From: Methylobacterium mesophilicum
GTDB lineage: Bacteria; Pseudomonadota; Alphaproteobacteria; Rhizobiales; Beijerinckiaceae
Assembly: GCF_022179445.1 (NCBI RefSeq)
Contig: NZ_BPQU01000011.1
Span: 100,972-164,971 of the forward strand
DNA length: 64,000 bases
Reading direction: 5' to 3'
Shown: one piece after another, positions 18,927-27,710 of the stretch
Layout: each line of letters opens with the position of its first letter
How positions within the stretch are numbered: the first letter of the stretch is position 1
Notes under the pieces: model-generated
The model's database searches: none
What the model was told of the DNA's origin: nothing
What the model saw: the letters and a program-made list of their open reading frames with translations, nothing else
Made by a program: the position numbers and the translations under genes

Positions 18927-19181
18927 ATGACAGCGCCTTGCTCCGCCCGGCGGCCGACGCGCGCTCTGGCCATGCTCGCGACCGTACTGCTCGCCGTCCC
19001 CGCCCCGGCCTCGGCCTGGCCCGAGGACCGCGGCTTCGCTCCGCCCCGCCTCCGGCGCGTCGTCCGCGTGCGGCCCGACCTGGTGGCGGTGCCGCCGCCC
19101 GTGATCGTCCGGGGCTACCTGCCGCGCAACCACAACGTCCCGATGTACAACGAGCCGCCCCGCCGCGGGCCGGCTTGGTGA
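18927..19181 (+). CDS. Small exported basic/proline-rich protein
   Basis: An 84-aa protein with a signal peptide (about 1-30, hydrophobic core LAMLATVLLAVPAPASA) and a mature part of about 54 residues rich in Arg and Pro, including RRVVRVRPDLVAVPPPVIVRG and YLPRNHNVPMYNEPP. I recognise no domain. It lies 28 bp after the barrel gene on the same strand, so it is likely co-transcribed with it. Function unknown. Confidence 0.6.
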   Translation: MTAPCSARRPTRALAMLATVLLAVPAPASAWPEDRGFAPPRLRRVVRVRPDLVAVPPPVIVRGYLPRNHNVPMYNEPPRRGPAW

Positions 19182-19188
19182 TCCCGCC

Positions 19189-19737
19189 TCAGCTCTCCAG
19201 TTCGCTGTCCCAGTACAGGTAGTCGAGCCAGGTGTGGTGGTACTGGCGGTGGTCGAACTCGGGCTGCCGGTGGTGCAACTCGTAGCGGGTCGGCCGGCGT
19301 GGCTCGGTGGCGAGGGGCATGTCGGCCTCCTGCGGGGTGCGGTTGGCCTTGCGCAGGTTGCAGGGCGAGCAGGCCGCCACGACGTTCTCCCAGCTCGACA
19401 GGCCGCCCCGGGAGCGCGGCACCACGTGGTCGAAGGTCAGGCCGCCCGAGGGCAACCGCAACCCGCAATACTGGCAGCTGAAGCCGTCGCGCAGGTAGAT
19501 GTTGTAGCGGGTGAAGGCCGGGCTGCGGGCCAGCGTCACGTAGTTCTTCAGCGCCACCACGCTCGGCACCCGCAGCGCCCGCGAGGGCGAGCGCGCCTCG
19601 ACGTCGTAGCTCGCCACCAGGGTGACGCGATCGAGGAACAGGGCCGTGAAGGCGTCCTTCCACGACCACAGGGACAGCGGATTGTACGAGAGCGGCCGAT
19701 AATCCGCGTTCAGGACGAGGGTTTGGAGATCCATCAT
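19189..19737 (-). CDS. HNH endonuclease family protein
   Basis: A 182-aa protein with an HNH nuclease fold at about 83-130. CQYCG is the first zinc-knuckle pair, TFDHVVPRSRGG carries the catalytic His region, SWENVVAACSPCNLRKANRT supplies the Asn and the second Cys pair, and PQEADM follows. The N-terminal half (VLNADYRPLSYNPLSLWSWKDA) is the conserved extension seen in chromosomal HNH proteins of alphaproteobacteria. Its cellular role is unknown; such stand-alone, conserved HNH proteins are usually not part of restriction systems. It is convergent with the small exported protein, with 7 bp between the stops. Confidence 0.87.
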   Translation of the reverse strand: MMDLQTLVLNADYRPLSYNPLSLWSWKDAFTALFLDRVTLVASYDVEARSPSRALRVPSVVALKNYVTLARSPAFTRYNIYLRDGFSCQYCGLRLPSGGLTFDHVVPRSRGGLSSWENVVAACSPCNLRKANRTPQEADMPLATEPRRPTRYELHHRQPEFDHRQYHHTWLDYLYWDSELES

Positions 19738-20388
19738 CGGCGCGACTCTTCAGACTATCTCTGACGCGTGTAACGCGCGGGAACGCGCCAGCGCCCCGCC
19801 GGCCCGTCCGACGCGGCCACGGGCCGGCGCAGGACGGGCCGGCGGACGGGGCGTCGGCTCGGCGGGAGAGGCGGAAGGAGCAACAGGGCGGCGGGCCGGC
19901 GCGCGAAGGCGCCAGTCGGTGCGGTAGCAACCGGAACGCGGCCGGGCCGGACCGGCGTGGGAGCCGGCCGAACCCTTTCGCGTGACGACGAAAAGGCCCT
20001 GTCCATACGGTGTTCATCTAATCCCACCGTGACACCCTTGTGAAGCTTTTCCCGCAGGGTCCCGGGGACGCACCCACAGCAGGCCCCGAAGGTTGCCTTG
20101 AAGCTTGCCGCGGGGAAGGCCGATCGGCCCGAGGGTGGGCAGGGGCACGGTTTGGCCCTATTGCTCGCCCACAGCGCTCGGCCGCGTGAGTCGGGCCCGG
20201 CCGCGCCGCCGTCGGGCCCGGACCCTCGCGGCTTCGATATCCTGCGCTCGCCGACGCCGAACCGATGTCCCCTCCGGCGGCGGGCGCTCCAAGTGGCCCG
20301 CAAGCGGCCCGCGCGGTTCCCGACGACCGCCGGTCCGCCGATGCCGGGTCCCGAACGCGCGCCCGGCGCGCCCGACGAGAGGTAGCCC
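19738..20388. other. 651-bp gap before the MscK-like gene
   Basis: No gene with family resemblance is visible. It contains a 14-bp inverted repeat (19796-19809 and 19832-19845, core GCCGGCCCGTCC). It must also hold the divergent promoters of the HNH and channel genes. Open readings here are arginine- and proline-rich by-products of GC content. Confidence 0.5.
19796..19845. repeat. 14-bp perfect inverted repeat
   Basis: CCGCCGGCCCGTCC (19796-19809) is perfectly complementary to 19832-19845, with a 22-bp loop. It lies upstream of the HNH gene start. Purpose unknown. Confidence 0.6.
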
Positions 20389-23127
20389 ATGATCCGCACG
20401 CTGGTGCGCTCCCGGAAGCCGAACGGCGCACCGCGCCCCCCCGTCGTGCTGGCCCTCCTGGCCGCGCTGATGCTGGGGATCCCGGCGGCCGCGCCGCCGG
20501 CCGCGGCGCAGGGCGGGATCCCCGCCGGACAGGCCGCGGAGGGCAAGCCTGCCGAAGCCAAGCCTGCCGAAGCCAAACCTGCCGATACAAAGGGGGGCGA
20601 GGCCAAACCTGCGGATGCCAAAGGGGCGGACGGCAAGGGGACGGACGGGAAGCCCGCTGCGCAGAAGCCCGCCGCGCCCCAGCCCCAGATGTCCGAGCCG
20701 CTCAAGGCGGTCCGGGCCCAGCTCGACGCCGCCAAGGCCGAGCTCGAGGCCCGCGAGAAGCAACTGGGGCATCCCGACCTGACCCCGACGGACCTGGCTG
20801 CGATCCGCGACAGCGCCGCGACCGTCACCGAGGAGATCCGCGCGCTGATCACCCGGCTCGACACGCCGCTCGAGGCGGCGCGCGAGCGGCTGACCCAGCT
20901 CGGCCCGAAGCCCAAGGACACCCCGGAGAGTCCGGACGTCGCCGAGCAGCGGGTGGAGCGCGAAGCCGCCGTCGCCCGCATCGACGAGACCCAGCGCCTC
21001 GCCCGCTCCCTGCAGGTGCAGGGCGACCAGATCGTCGACCGGGTCTCGAACCGCCGGCGCGAATCGTTCACCCGCGACCTGTTCCAGCGCTCGCAGCCCC
21101 TGGTCGGGCCGGGCCTCTGGAGCAAGGTCATGGCCGACGTGCCGCGGGACACGCGCTCCCTGCAGAGCGCCGTATCGGATATCGGGCTGCTGTTCTCCCG
21201 CAACGGCAGCATCGGCAACCTGCTGTTCCTGGGGCTCGCCTTCGGGATCTCGATCGCGCTGTATTTCGGGCGGCGCAACATCGCCCCCCGGGCGGCCCGG
21301 CGGGACGCCGCCACCGCCGAGCCGTCGCGGCGCGCGACCCTGCTGGCCGCCTGGCGGGTGATCCTGCTCGGCACCGTGCCGGCGGTGGCGGGCTCCTACG
21401 CGGTGTATTACGCGCTCGACGCCACCAACCTGCTGCCCTCCCGGCTGCTGCCGGTGGCCGCCGCGATCCTGGGCGGCCTCGCCTTCATCGCCTTCGTGGA
21501 GGCCCTGTGCGACGGGCTGCTCAGCCCCGACAAGCCGGCCTGGCGCCCCGCCCCGGTCGGGGACGCGGCGGCCACCCGGCTGACCCGGCTGGCGGTGGGC
21601 ATCGCCACGGTGCTGACCGTGGTGAAATCCGTGGAGGCCTTGAATTCCGGGATCTCGGCGGCCTTGCCGATCTCGATCGCGACCCGGGGCCTCGGCGCCG
21701 TGGCCACGGCGCTGATCCTGGCGGTGGGCCTGCACCGGTTCGCCGACACCGATCAGGAAGAGGAGGCCTGCTTCGGCCCCTACGTGCCGACCAAGACCAC
21801 CACGGGCATCGGCGGCCCGGCCCGGCTGCTCGGCTGGGCCGCGGTGGGGCTGATCGGGCTCGGTGCGCTGGTGGGCTACGTCGCCTTCGCGGCCTTCCTG
21901 ATCGATCAGCTGATCTGGGCCGCGAGCGTCCTGGTGCTGCTCTACCTGCTGGTCCAGAGCGTCGACACGTTCATCGGCCGGGCGCTCACCGACGAGACCC
22001 GGCTGGCCACCGCGCTCCAGGCCAACACCGGCCTGCGCAAGCGCTCGCTGAACCAGATCTCGGTGCTGGCGACCGGGGCCGCCCGGGTGGTGCTGATCCT
22101 GGTGGCGGCGCTCTTGGTGCTGGCGCCCTGGGGGCTCGATTCCACCGACATCGTCTCGTCGATCCGCCAGGCCTTCTTCGGCTTCAAGGTCGGGGACGTG
22201 ACGATCTCGCTGTCGAGCATCGCGTTCGGCATCGGCATCCTGGTGCTCGGCGTGTTCGTCACCCGGGCGGTGCAGCGCTGGCTCGAGCTGACCTACCTGC
22301 CGGCCACCGACCTGGACGCCGGCCTGCGCAACTCGATCACCACGATCGCGGGCTATTGCGGCTTCCTGCTCGCCCTGGCGCTCGCCTTCTCGTATCTCGG
22401 CCTGAGCCTGGAGAAGCTGACCATCGTGGCCGGCGCCCTCTCGGTGGGTATCGGTTTCGGCCTGCAATCGATCGTCAACAACTTCGTCTCCGGCCTGCTG
22501 CTGCTCTGGGAGCGCCCGATCCGGGTCGGCGACCAGGTGGTGATCGGCGATTCGGAGGGCATCGTGAAGCGCATCTCGGTGCGCTCCACCGAGATCCAGA
22601 CCTTCGACCGCTCGTCCGTGATCGTGCCGAACTCGAACCTGATCTCCGGGGTGGTCAAGAACCGAGTGCGGGGCGACCGCTCCGGCCGGGTCAGCATCAC
22701 GGTGAGCGTCCTGCGCAACCAGGATCCGGTGCGGGCCGCCGAGCTGATCGTCGGCTGCGCGCAGGGCCATGCCGACGTGCTGAAGGACCCCGTCCCCCGG
22801 GTGGTGTTCAAGAAGATCGGCGACCCGTTCCTGGAGTTCGAGCTCCTGGTCTGGATCGTGGACGTCAGCCTGGGCCAGAAGGTCCAGACCGACCTGAACT
22901 ACGCGGTGTTCGCGACCCTCTCGGGGGCGGGCTTCATCCCGCCGCTCGGCCCCGGCGCCAGCATCGTGACCGTGCAGGGCTTCGAGGCGATGCAGGCCGC
23001 CATGGGCGAGATCGCGAGCCGGTTCGGGCCGGGCGCACCGGCCTCCGACGCCCAAGAGGTCAAGGAATCCGGGGCATCGCCCCCCCAGCCGCAGCGCGAC
23101 CGCGGCCTCCGCAGCGCCGGAGGGTGA
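20389..23127 (+). CDS. MscK/MscM-like mechanosensitive ion channel (DUF3772-MscS)
   Basis: A 912-aa inner-membrane channel. A signal sequence (ending near PPAAAQ) precedes a low-complexity region with repeated PAEAKPAEAKPAD-type units (about 48-90). A periplasmic DUF3772 coiled region follows (about 100-270), then roughly ten transmembrane helices. The C-terminal MscS core has the pore-lining helix and beta domain phrases AGALSVGIGFGLQSIVNNFVSG, LLLWERPIRVGDQVVIGDSEG and VIVPNSNLISGVVKN (about 685-765). This architecture protects against osmotic downshock by releasing solutes. It is followed about 80 bp later by a CAP-domain lipoprotein gene. Confidence 0.9.
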   Translation: MIRTLVRSRKPNGAPRPPVVLALLAALMLGIPAAAPPAAAQGGIPAGQAAEGKPAEAKPAEAKPADTKGGEAKPADAKGADGKGTDGKPAAQKPAAPQPQMSEPLKAVRAQLDAAKAELEAREKQLGHPDLTPTDLAAIRDSAATVTEEIRALITRLDTPLEAARERLTQLGPKPKDTPESPDVAEQRVEREAAVARIDETQRLARSLQVQGDQIVDRVSNRRRESFTRDLFQRSQPLVGPGLWSKVMADVPRDTRSLQSAVSDIGLLFSRNGSIGNLLFLGLAFGISIALYFGRRNIAPRAARRDAATAEPSRRATLLAAWRVILLGTVPAVAGSYAVYYALDATNLLPSRLLPVAAAILGGLAFIAFVEALCDGLLSPDKPAWRPAPVGDAAATRLTRLAVGIATVLTVVKSVEALNSGISAALPISIATRGLGAVATALILAVGLHRFADTDQEEEACFGPYVPTKTTTGIGGPARLLGWAAVGLIGLGALVGYVAFAAFLIDQLIWAASVLVLLYLLVQSVDTFIGRALTDETRLATALQANTGLRKRSLNQISVLATGAARVVLILVAALLVLAPWGLDSTDIVSSIRQAFFGFKVGDVTISLSSIAFGIGILVLGVFVTRAVQRWLELTYLPATDLDAGLRNSITTIAGYCGFLLALALAFSYLGLSLEKLTIVAGALSVGIGFGLQSIVNNFVSGLLLLWERPIRVGDQVVIGDSEGIVKRISVRSTEIQTFDRSSVIVPNSNLISGVVKNRVRGDRSGRVSITVSVLRNQDPVRAAELIVGCAQGHADVLKDPVPRVVFKKIGDPFLEFELLVWIVDVSLGQKVQTDLNYAVFATLSGAGFIPPLGPGASIVTVQGFEAMQAAMGEIASRFGPGAPASDAQEVKESGASPPQPQRDRGLRSAGG

Positions 23128-23203
23128 GGACGGGCGGCCCGCGCGGCGGAGACGGTCGCGCAATCGCTCCGCGCTCCCTATATCGCCCGAGCGTCCGAGC
23201 CGG

Positions 23204-23737
23204 ATGCGGAAGCGTGGATCTGGAAACGTGGGCGGACGCAACCTGAGACGAGGCCTGCTCGCGGCGGCCGGCATCCCGGCGCTGGCACTGCTCGGCGCCT
23301 GCGCCACCGACGTGCAGACCACCGCGGCGCTGCCGAGCATCTACCTGCCGCTGGCCAGCCAGACCGCCCATGTCGACACCGACGCCGCCCGGGACATGAT
23401 CTCGTCCTATCGCCGCAACCGCGGCGCCGGCCCGCTGACGGTGGATCCCGAGCTGCAGCGACTGGCCGAGGCCGAGGTGGCCGCCATGGCGCTCGCCGAC
23501 CGGCCGAGCCGGGCGCAGACCGTGAAGTCCGCGGTCGGGCGGCTCGGCTTCTCCGAGGTGAACGCCAACCTGTCGGCCGGCTACCACACCCTGGCCGAAG
23601 CCTTCTCGGGCTGGCGCGAGAGCCCCCCGCACGACGCCACGATGCTCGACCCCCGGGCGACACGGATGGGGATCGCCACAGCCTACGCGCCGGGCTCGAA
23701 ATACAAGGTCTACTGGGCGCTGCTCACCGCCAAGTAG
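23204..23737 (+). CDS. CAP (SCP/PR1) domain lipoprotein
   Basis: A 177-aa predicted lipoprotein. An Arg-rich start and hydrophobic core end in the lipobox LLGAC (Cys about 32). The CAP domain covers about 60-175, with MISSYRRNRGAGPLTVDPELQRLAEAEV, the AEAFSGWRESPPHDATML region corresponding to the family's W-x-x-S-x-x-H core, and a final TAYAPGSKYKVYWALL. Roles of bacterial CAP proteins are poorly defined. The start could instead be the GTG at 23228, which would shorten the basic N-region. It lies downstream of the channel gene on the same strand. Confidence 0.83.
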   Translation: MRKRGSGNVGGRNLRRGLLAAAGIPALALLGACATDVQTTAALPSIYLPLASQTAHVDTDAARDMISSYRRNRGAGPLTVDPELQRLAEAEVAAMALADRPSRAQTVKSAVGRLGFSEVNANLSAGYHTLAEAFSGWRESPPHDATMLDPRATRMGIATAYAPGSKYKVYWALLTAK

Positions 23738-23767
23738 CGTACGGTGCCAGCTGAAAGACAGGTTCGC

Positions 23768-23815
23768 AGGGCCCTGCCCTGCACCCGCAAAAGGTCGCGG
23801 ACCTTTTGAAACCCT
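23768..23815. repeat. Dispersed palindromic intergenic repeat, copy 4
   Basis: Contains CAGGGCCCTGCCCTG and AAAAGGTCGCGGACCTTTTG, the last two blocks of the family, between the convergent CAP-domain and motB-like genes. It could serve as a bidirectional hairpin terminator (inferred). Confidence 0.65.
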
Positions 23816-23835
23816 GACTGTCCGCGATGGATCGC

Positions 23836-24669
23836 CTACGGCAGCCCCTTCAGGTTCGGCACCGGGGGCGCCTCCTTCATCAGCGTCACCGTCACCCGGC
23901 GGTTGGCCGCGAGATAGGGGTTGTCGGGGAACATCGGCTCGGTGTCGGCCTTGCCGGAGACCGAGGCGAACCGGTCGTCCTGCAGTCCGGCGCCGGCCAG
24001 GATCTCCCGCACGCTGAGCGCCCGGCCGGCCGACAGCTCCCAGGGCGGCGCCGGCGGGCGCTGGCCCGGCCGTTCGGTGGCGGTGAAGCCCGTGACGGCG
24101 ATGCGGTTCGGCATCTGCCGCAGGGTCGGGGCGAGCGTCTCGAGCAGGCGCCGGGTGCGCTCGTTCGGGCGGGTCGAGCCGTCCGGGAACATCGAGCGCC
24201 CGTCCTGGTCGACGATCGACAGGTCGAGGCCCTGCTCGGACCGGACGATCACCACGTTCTTCGACAGCTCGGCGATGTCCGGCATGTCCTGCAGCGCCTG
24301 CCGCAGGGAGGCCGCCGCGAGGCCGAAATTGTCCGGCTCGCCGGTCTCGGTCAGGCCGAATTCGCTGCTCTGGTCGCGCCGGGGCGGCGTGGTCCGGTCC
24401 GTGGCTTTGTCCGGCGGGATGGAGCGCAGGTACTTCACGTGGTCGGCCGCCGGCAGGCCCTCGGATTCGAGGATGCCGGCGAACTTCGAGTCCTTGTTCA
24501 CCCCGAAGGCGTCGCGCATCGAGCCGGCGACCACCTGCATCTTCTTCTGGTCCTGCGTCGAATAGGCCGCGACCATCACGAAGAAGCTCATCAGGAGCGC
24601 CATCAGGTCGGCGAAGGTCACGAACCAGCCGTGGCCGCCATGCGCGCCGCCGCGCTTCCGTCTGGTCAT
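23836..24669 (-). CDS. motB: MotB-like stator protein (OmpA/MotB family)
   Basis: A 277-aa protein with a short cytoplasmic basic N-terminus and one transmembrane helix. WFVTFADLMALLMSFFVMV contains the membrane Asp that carries the ion flux in MotB proteins. The C-terminal OmpA-like domain (about 140-265) includes RIAVTGFTATERPG and LSAGRALSVREIL, the peptidoglycan-binding core. Between them lies a 60-residue linker with the plug region. Its start is 1 bp from the stop of the motA-like gene, indicating translational coupling. No other flagellar gene is present in the window, so a role in flagellar rotation is likely from family identity but not supported by context. Confidence 0.85.
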   Translation of the reverse strand: MTRRKRGGAHGGHGWFVTFADLMALLMSFFVMVAAYSTQDQKKMQVVAGSMRDAFGVNKDSKFAGILESEGLPAADHVKYLRSIPPDKATDRTTPPRRDQSSEFGLTETGEPDNFGLAAASLRQALQDMPDIAELSKNVVIVRSEQGLDLSIVDQDGRSMFPDGSTRPNERTRRLLETLAPTLRQMPNRIAVTGFTATERPGQRPPAPPWELSAGRALSVREILAGAGLQDDRFASVSGKADTEPMFPDNPYLAANRRVTVTLMKEAPPVPNLKGLP

Positions 24670-24670
24670 A

Positions 24671-25444
24671 TCAGACGGCCGGTTCCATCAGCGCTTCGCG
24701 ATGGTTGTGCGGCAGGTAGGCGATCAGCATCTCGCGCACCAGCGTCGGGCTCTTCTGGTCGCGGATCATCAGGATGCCGTCGATGATCAGCGAGCGGGAG
24801 ACGTCCTCCTCCTCGAGCTTCACGTGCAGCTTGTCGGCGAGCGGCAGGGTGACCAGGTTGGCGATCACGGCGCCGTAGAGCGTGGCCAGCAGCGCGGTCG
24901 CCATGGCGGGCCCGAGCTTCGAGGGGTCGGACATGTTGGCGAACATCGCCACCATGCCGAGGATCGTGCCGATCATGCCCCAGGCCGGGGCGCAGTCGCC
25001 GTAGGCCCGGTAGACCTTCGAGCCCTCGTCGAGATGCATCAGGAAGTTGTCGCGGTCGCGCTCCATCGTGTGGCGGATGAAGTCCCGGTCGTAGCCGTCG
25101 GCGATGTAGCGCGCGCCCTGGGCCAGGAACGGGTCGGAGATCTCCATGTTCTCCAGCGCGATCGGGCCGGACTTGCGGACCACGTCGGCGATCTTGGTGA
25201 TCTCCTCGATCAATTCCTGCGGCTTCACCGAGCGCATCATGAAGGCGTAGCGCAGGCCCATCGGCAGGCCGTGCACGATCACCGAGAACGGGAAGCGGAT
25301 CATCGTGGCCGCGGTGGCGCCGCCGAACACCACCACCGCCGCGTGCTCCGACGCGTAGGCGCCGAAATGGCCGCCATCGAGCAGGATCAGCCCAACCACG
25401 ACGCCGAGGCCCGAAAGCAGGCCGAGTGCGGTTGCGAGATCCAT
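24671..25444 (-). CDS. motA: MotA-like stator protein
   Basis: A 257-aa inner-membrane protein starting MDLATALGLLSGLG, with four predicted transmembrane helices (about 5-22, 30-48, 150-172, 182-202) and a large cytoplasmic loop between the second and third. The loop carries charged phrases such as DRDFIRHTMERDRDNF. The third and fourth helices contain APAWGMIGTILGMVAMFANM and PAMATALLATLYGAVIAN, the conserved MotA/PomA proline and threonine region. Its length resembles the PomA-type (sodium-driven) branch, which would need experimental confirmation. It is upstream of and coupled to motB. Confidence 0.87.
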   Translation of the reverse strand: MDLATALGLLSGLGVVVGLILLDGGHFGAYASEHAAVVVFGGATAATMIRFPFSVIVHGLPMGLRYAFMMRSVKPQELIEEITKIADVVRKSGPIALENMEISDPFLAQGARYIADGYDRDFIRHTMERDRDNFLMHLDEGSKVYRAYGDCAPAWGMIGTILGMVAMFANMSDPSKLGPAMATALLATLYGAVIANLVTLPLADKLHVKLEEEDVSRSLIIDGILMIRDQKSPTLVREMLIAYLPHNHREALMEPAV

Positions 25445-25725
25445 GGCCCTGGGCGCCCGATGCAAAATCGTAAAGAAGCCGCCCCGGCTTTGGCTTGCGG
25501 CCGGGTTATTCACAGCGTTAGGAAATCTTGCTGAACGAACCGTAAAGGCGGACGCTTCGACCCTGTATAGGGCCGTCATCGCCCGTTCAGGCGGGCCCGG
25601 GCATAAGCCGTGTCGTGCGAGGGGTTTGGCGACGGAATCGGCGATGGCCGCCCGCCGCACGGACCTTAAGAAGTGGCGCGAGACCCGGATACACGGGCCG
25701 CGTCGGGGGTGGCGGAGCGGTGGCG

Positions 25726-27504
25726 ATGGTTCGTCTGTACGGGCGGGTCCTGGGTTTCCTGAAGGCGGATCGGCGGCTGGCCATCGGCTTGGCGGCCACC
25801 AACGTCGTGCTGGCGGTGGCGGCCTTCGCCGAACCGCTGCTGATGGGCCGGATCATCGATCAGCTGACCCACCTCAAGCGCGGCGGCAACGCCATGGCCA
25901 CGATGCTGCCCCTGCTGGCGGCCTGGGTGGCGTTCGGCTTCTTCACCATCGCGGCGGGCGTGTTCATCGCGCTCCACGCCGACCGGCTGGCCCACCGCAA
26001 CCGCCTGTCGTCGATGGCGAGCTACTTCGAGCACGTCCTCGACCTGCCGCTGGCCTTCCACTCGGCCAACCATTCCGGCCGGGTCCTGAAGGCGATGCTG
26101 GAGGGCACCAACGGCATGGCCTGGCTGTGGCTCGGCTTCTTCCGCGACCACCTCGTCGCCCTGGTCTCGCTGGTCGTGCTCCTGCCGATGACCCTGTTCA
26201 TCAACTGGCAGCTCGGCTCGATCTTGGTGGTGCTGATGCTCGCCTTCACGGCGCTGACCACCTTCGTGATGCGCCGGACCGAGACGCTCCAGGGCCAGGT
26301 CGAGGAATTCAATTCCGGCCTCGCCGCCCACGCCTCGGACGCGCTCGGCAACGTCGCGGTGATCCAGTCCTTCACCCGCGCCAAGGCCGAGAAGGACGCG
26401 ATGCGCGGCATCATCACCAACCTGCTCGCCGCGCAGATCCCGGTCCTGTCCTGGTGGGCGCTCGCCAACGTGGCGACCCGCGCCTCGGCGACCATCACCA
26501 TGACGGCGATCTTCGTCACCGGCATCTGGCTGTACCAGGCCGGCACCACCACGGTGGGCGAGGTCGTGGCCTTCATGAGCCTGGCCACCGCCTTCGTGGC
26601 GCGGCTCGACCATGTGGTCGGCTTCGTTAACGGATTGTTCCAGCAGGCGCCCAAGATCGCGGAGTTCTTCGAGATCTACGACACCGTGCCGGCCGTGGCC
26701 GACCGCCCCCATGCCCGGCAGGTCGCCCGGTTCGAGGGCGAGGTCACCTTCGACGACGTCGCCTTCTCGTATGACGGCCGGCGCAAGGCGCTGGACGGCG
26801 TCTCGTTCTCGGCCCGCCCGGGCGAGACCGTGGCGCTGGTCGGCACCACCGGCTCGGGCAAGTCGACGACGCTGGGCCTCCTGCACCGCAGCTTCGATCC
26901 GTCCTCCGGGGCGATCCGCATCGACGGCCTCGACGTGCGCGACATCGGCCTCTCGTCCCTGCGCCACAATATCGGCGTGGTGTTCCAGGAGCCGATGCTG
27001 TTCGCCCGCTCGATCCGCGAGAACCTGCAGGTCGGCTGCCCCGACGCCACCGATGCCGAGATGCTCGACGCCCTCGATCGGGCCCAGGCCGGCGCCTTCA
27101 TGGCGCGCCAGCAGGACGGGCTCGACACGGTGATCGGCGAGCGCGGCCGGTCGCTGTCCGGCGGCGAGCGTCAGCGGCTCTCGATCGCCCGGGCGCTCCT
27201 GAAGAACCCGCCGATCCTGATCCTCGACGAGGCGACCTCGGCGCTGGACGCCGCCACCGAGCGCAAGCTCCAGGGCGCCCTGGAGGCCGTCATGGAGGGG
27301 CGCACCACCTTCGTGATCGCCCACCGGCTCGCCACGATCCGGGACGCCGACCGCATCCTGGTGTTCCACGAAGGCCGGATCGTCGAGGCCGGCACGTTCG
27401 ACGCGCTGGTCGCCCAGAACGGCCGCTTCGCCGAACTCGCCCGGGCCCAGTTCATGGCGGCCGAGGCCGACGAGGACGAGGGGCGGCTGGCCCTGGCGGC
27501 CTGA
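25726..27504 (+). CDS. ndvA: Cyclic beta-1,2-glucan-type ABC exporter (NdvA/ChvA-like)
   Basis: A fused ABC exporter of 592 aa: a six-helix transmembrane domain (about 1-305) followed by an ATPase (about 335-590). The ATPase has Walker A GTTGSGKST, a Q-loop in VVFQEPMLF, the signature LSGGERQRLS, Walker B ILILDEATSALD and the H-loop IAHRLATI. The opening LYGRVLGFLKADRRLAI and the stretch LHADRLAHRNRL match NdvA/ChvA, which export periplasmic cyclic glucan in Hyphomicrobiales. No cyclic glucan synthase (NdvB) lies nearby, so the exported substrate is inferred. The ATG at 25726 is preceded by a GTG six bases upstream that could also serve. Confidence 0.85.
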   Translation: MVRLYGRVLGFLKADRRLAIGLAATNVVLAVAAFAEPLLMGRIIDQLTHLKRGGNAMATMLPLLAAWVAFGFFTIAAGVFIALHADRLAHRNRLSSMASYFEHVLDLPLAFHSANHSGRVLKAMLEGTNGMAWLWLGFFRDHLVALVSLVVLLPMTLFINWQLGSILVVLMLAFTALTTFVMRRTETLQGQVEEFNSGLAAHASDALGNVAVIQSFTRAKAEKDAMRGIITNLLAAQIPVLSWWALANVATRASATITMTAIFVTGIWLYQAGTTTVGEVVAFMSLATAFVARLDHVVGFVNGLFQQAPKIAEFFEIYDTVPAVADRPHARQVARFEGEVTFDDVAFSYDGRRKALDGVSFSARPGETVALVGTTGSGKSTTLGLLHRSFDPSSGAIRIDGLDVRDIGLSSLRHNIGVVFQEPMLFARSIRENLQVGCPDATDAEMLDALDRAQAGAFMARQQDGLDTVIGERGRSLSGGERQRLSIARALLKNPPILILDEATSALDAATERKLQGALEAVMEGRTTFVIAHRLATIRDADRILVFHEGRIVEAGTFDALVAQNGRFAELARAQFMAAEADEDEGRLALAA

Positions 27505-27519
27505 AGCGCCGATCCATGG

Positions 27520-27627
27520 GTTTCCAAAGGGCTCAGCCCTTTGGCGGGTGATCAGGGCGGCGCCCTGATGGGACAGCACCCCGTGCTCCGTCCTGGATCC
27601 ACAGAAGGTCTCGACCCTTCGCATCCA
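27520..27627. repeat. Dispersed palindromic intergenic repeat, copy 5
   Basis: Contains CCAAAGGGCTCAGCCCTTTGG, then CAGGGCGGCGCCCTG, then GAAGGTCTCGACCCTTC, the same block series as the copy between cpoB and tilS with substitutions. It fills the space between the ABC exporter and dnaQ. Confidence 0.7.
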
Positions 27628-27710
27628 TGATTGTTCAACGATCGACGCTAGAGTGTCTCGGGAGCGGTCGCCCGGGGGGCGGCCGTCCCGACCATGCGAG
27701 TCCCAAAAAA

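Noticed and set aside
20098..20385. A small gene before the MscK-like channel
   Set aside because: The reading is Arg/Pro-rich without a family match, has no good ribosome binding site and overlaps an equivalent reading in another frame.
20158..23340. A very long antisense reading frame opposite the MscK-like gene
   Set aside because: High GC removes stop codons on both strands. The plus-strand frame carries recognisable MscS domains while this one is low-complexity.
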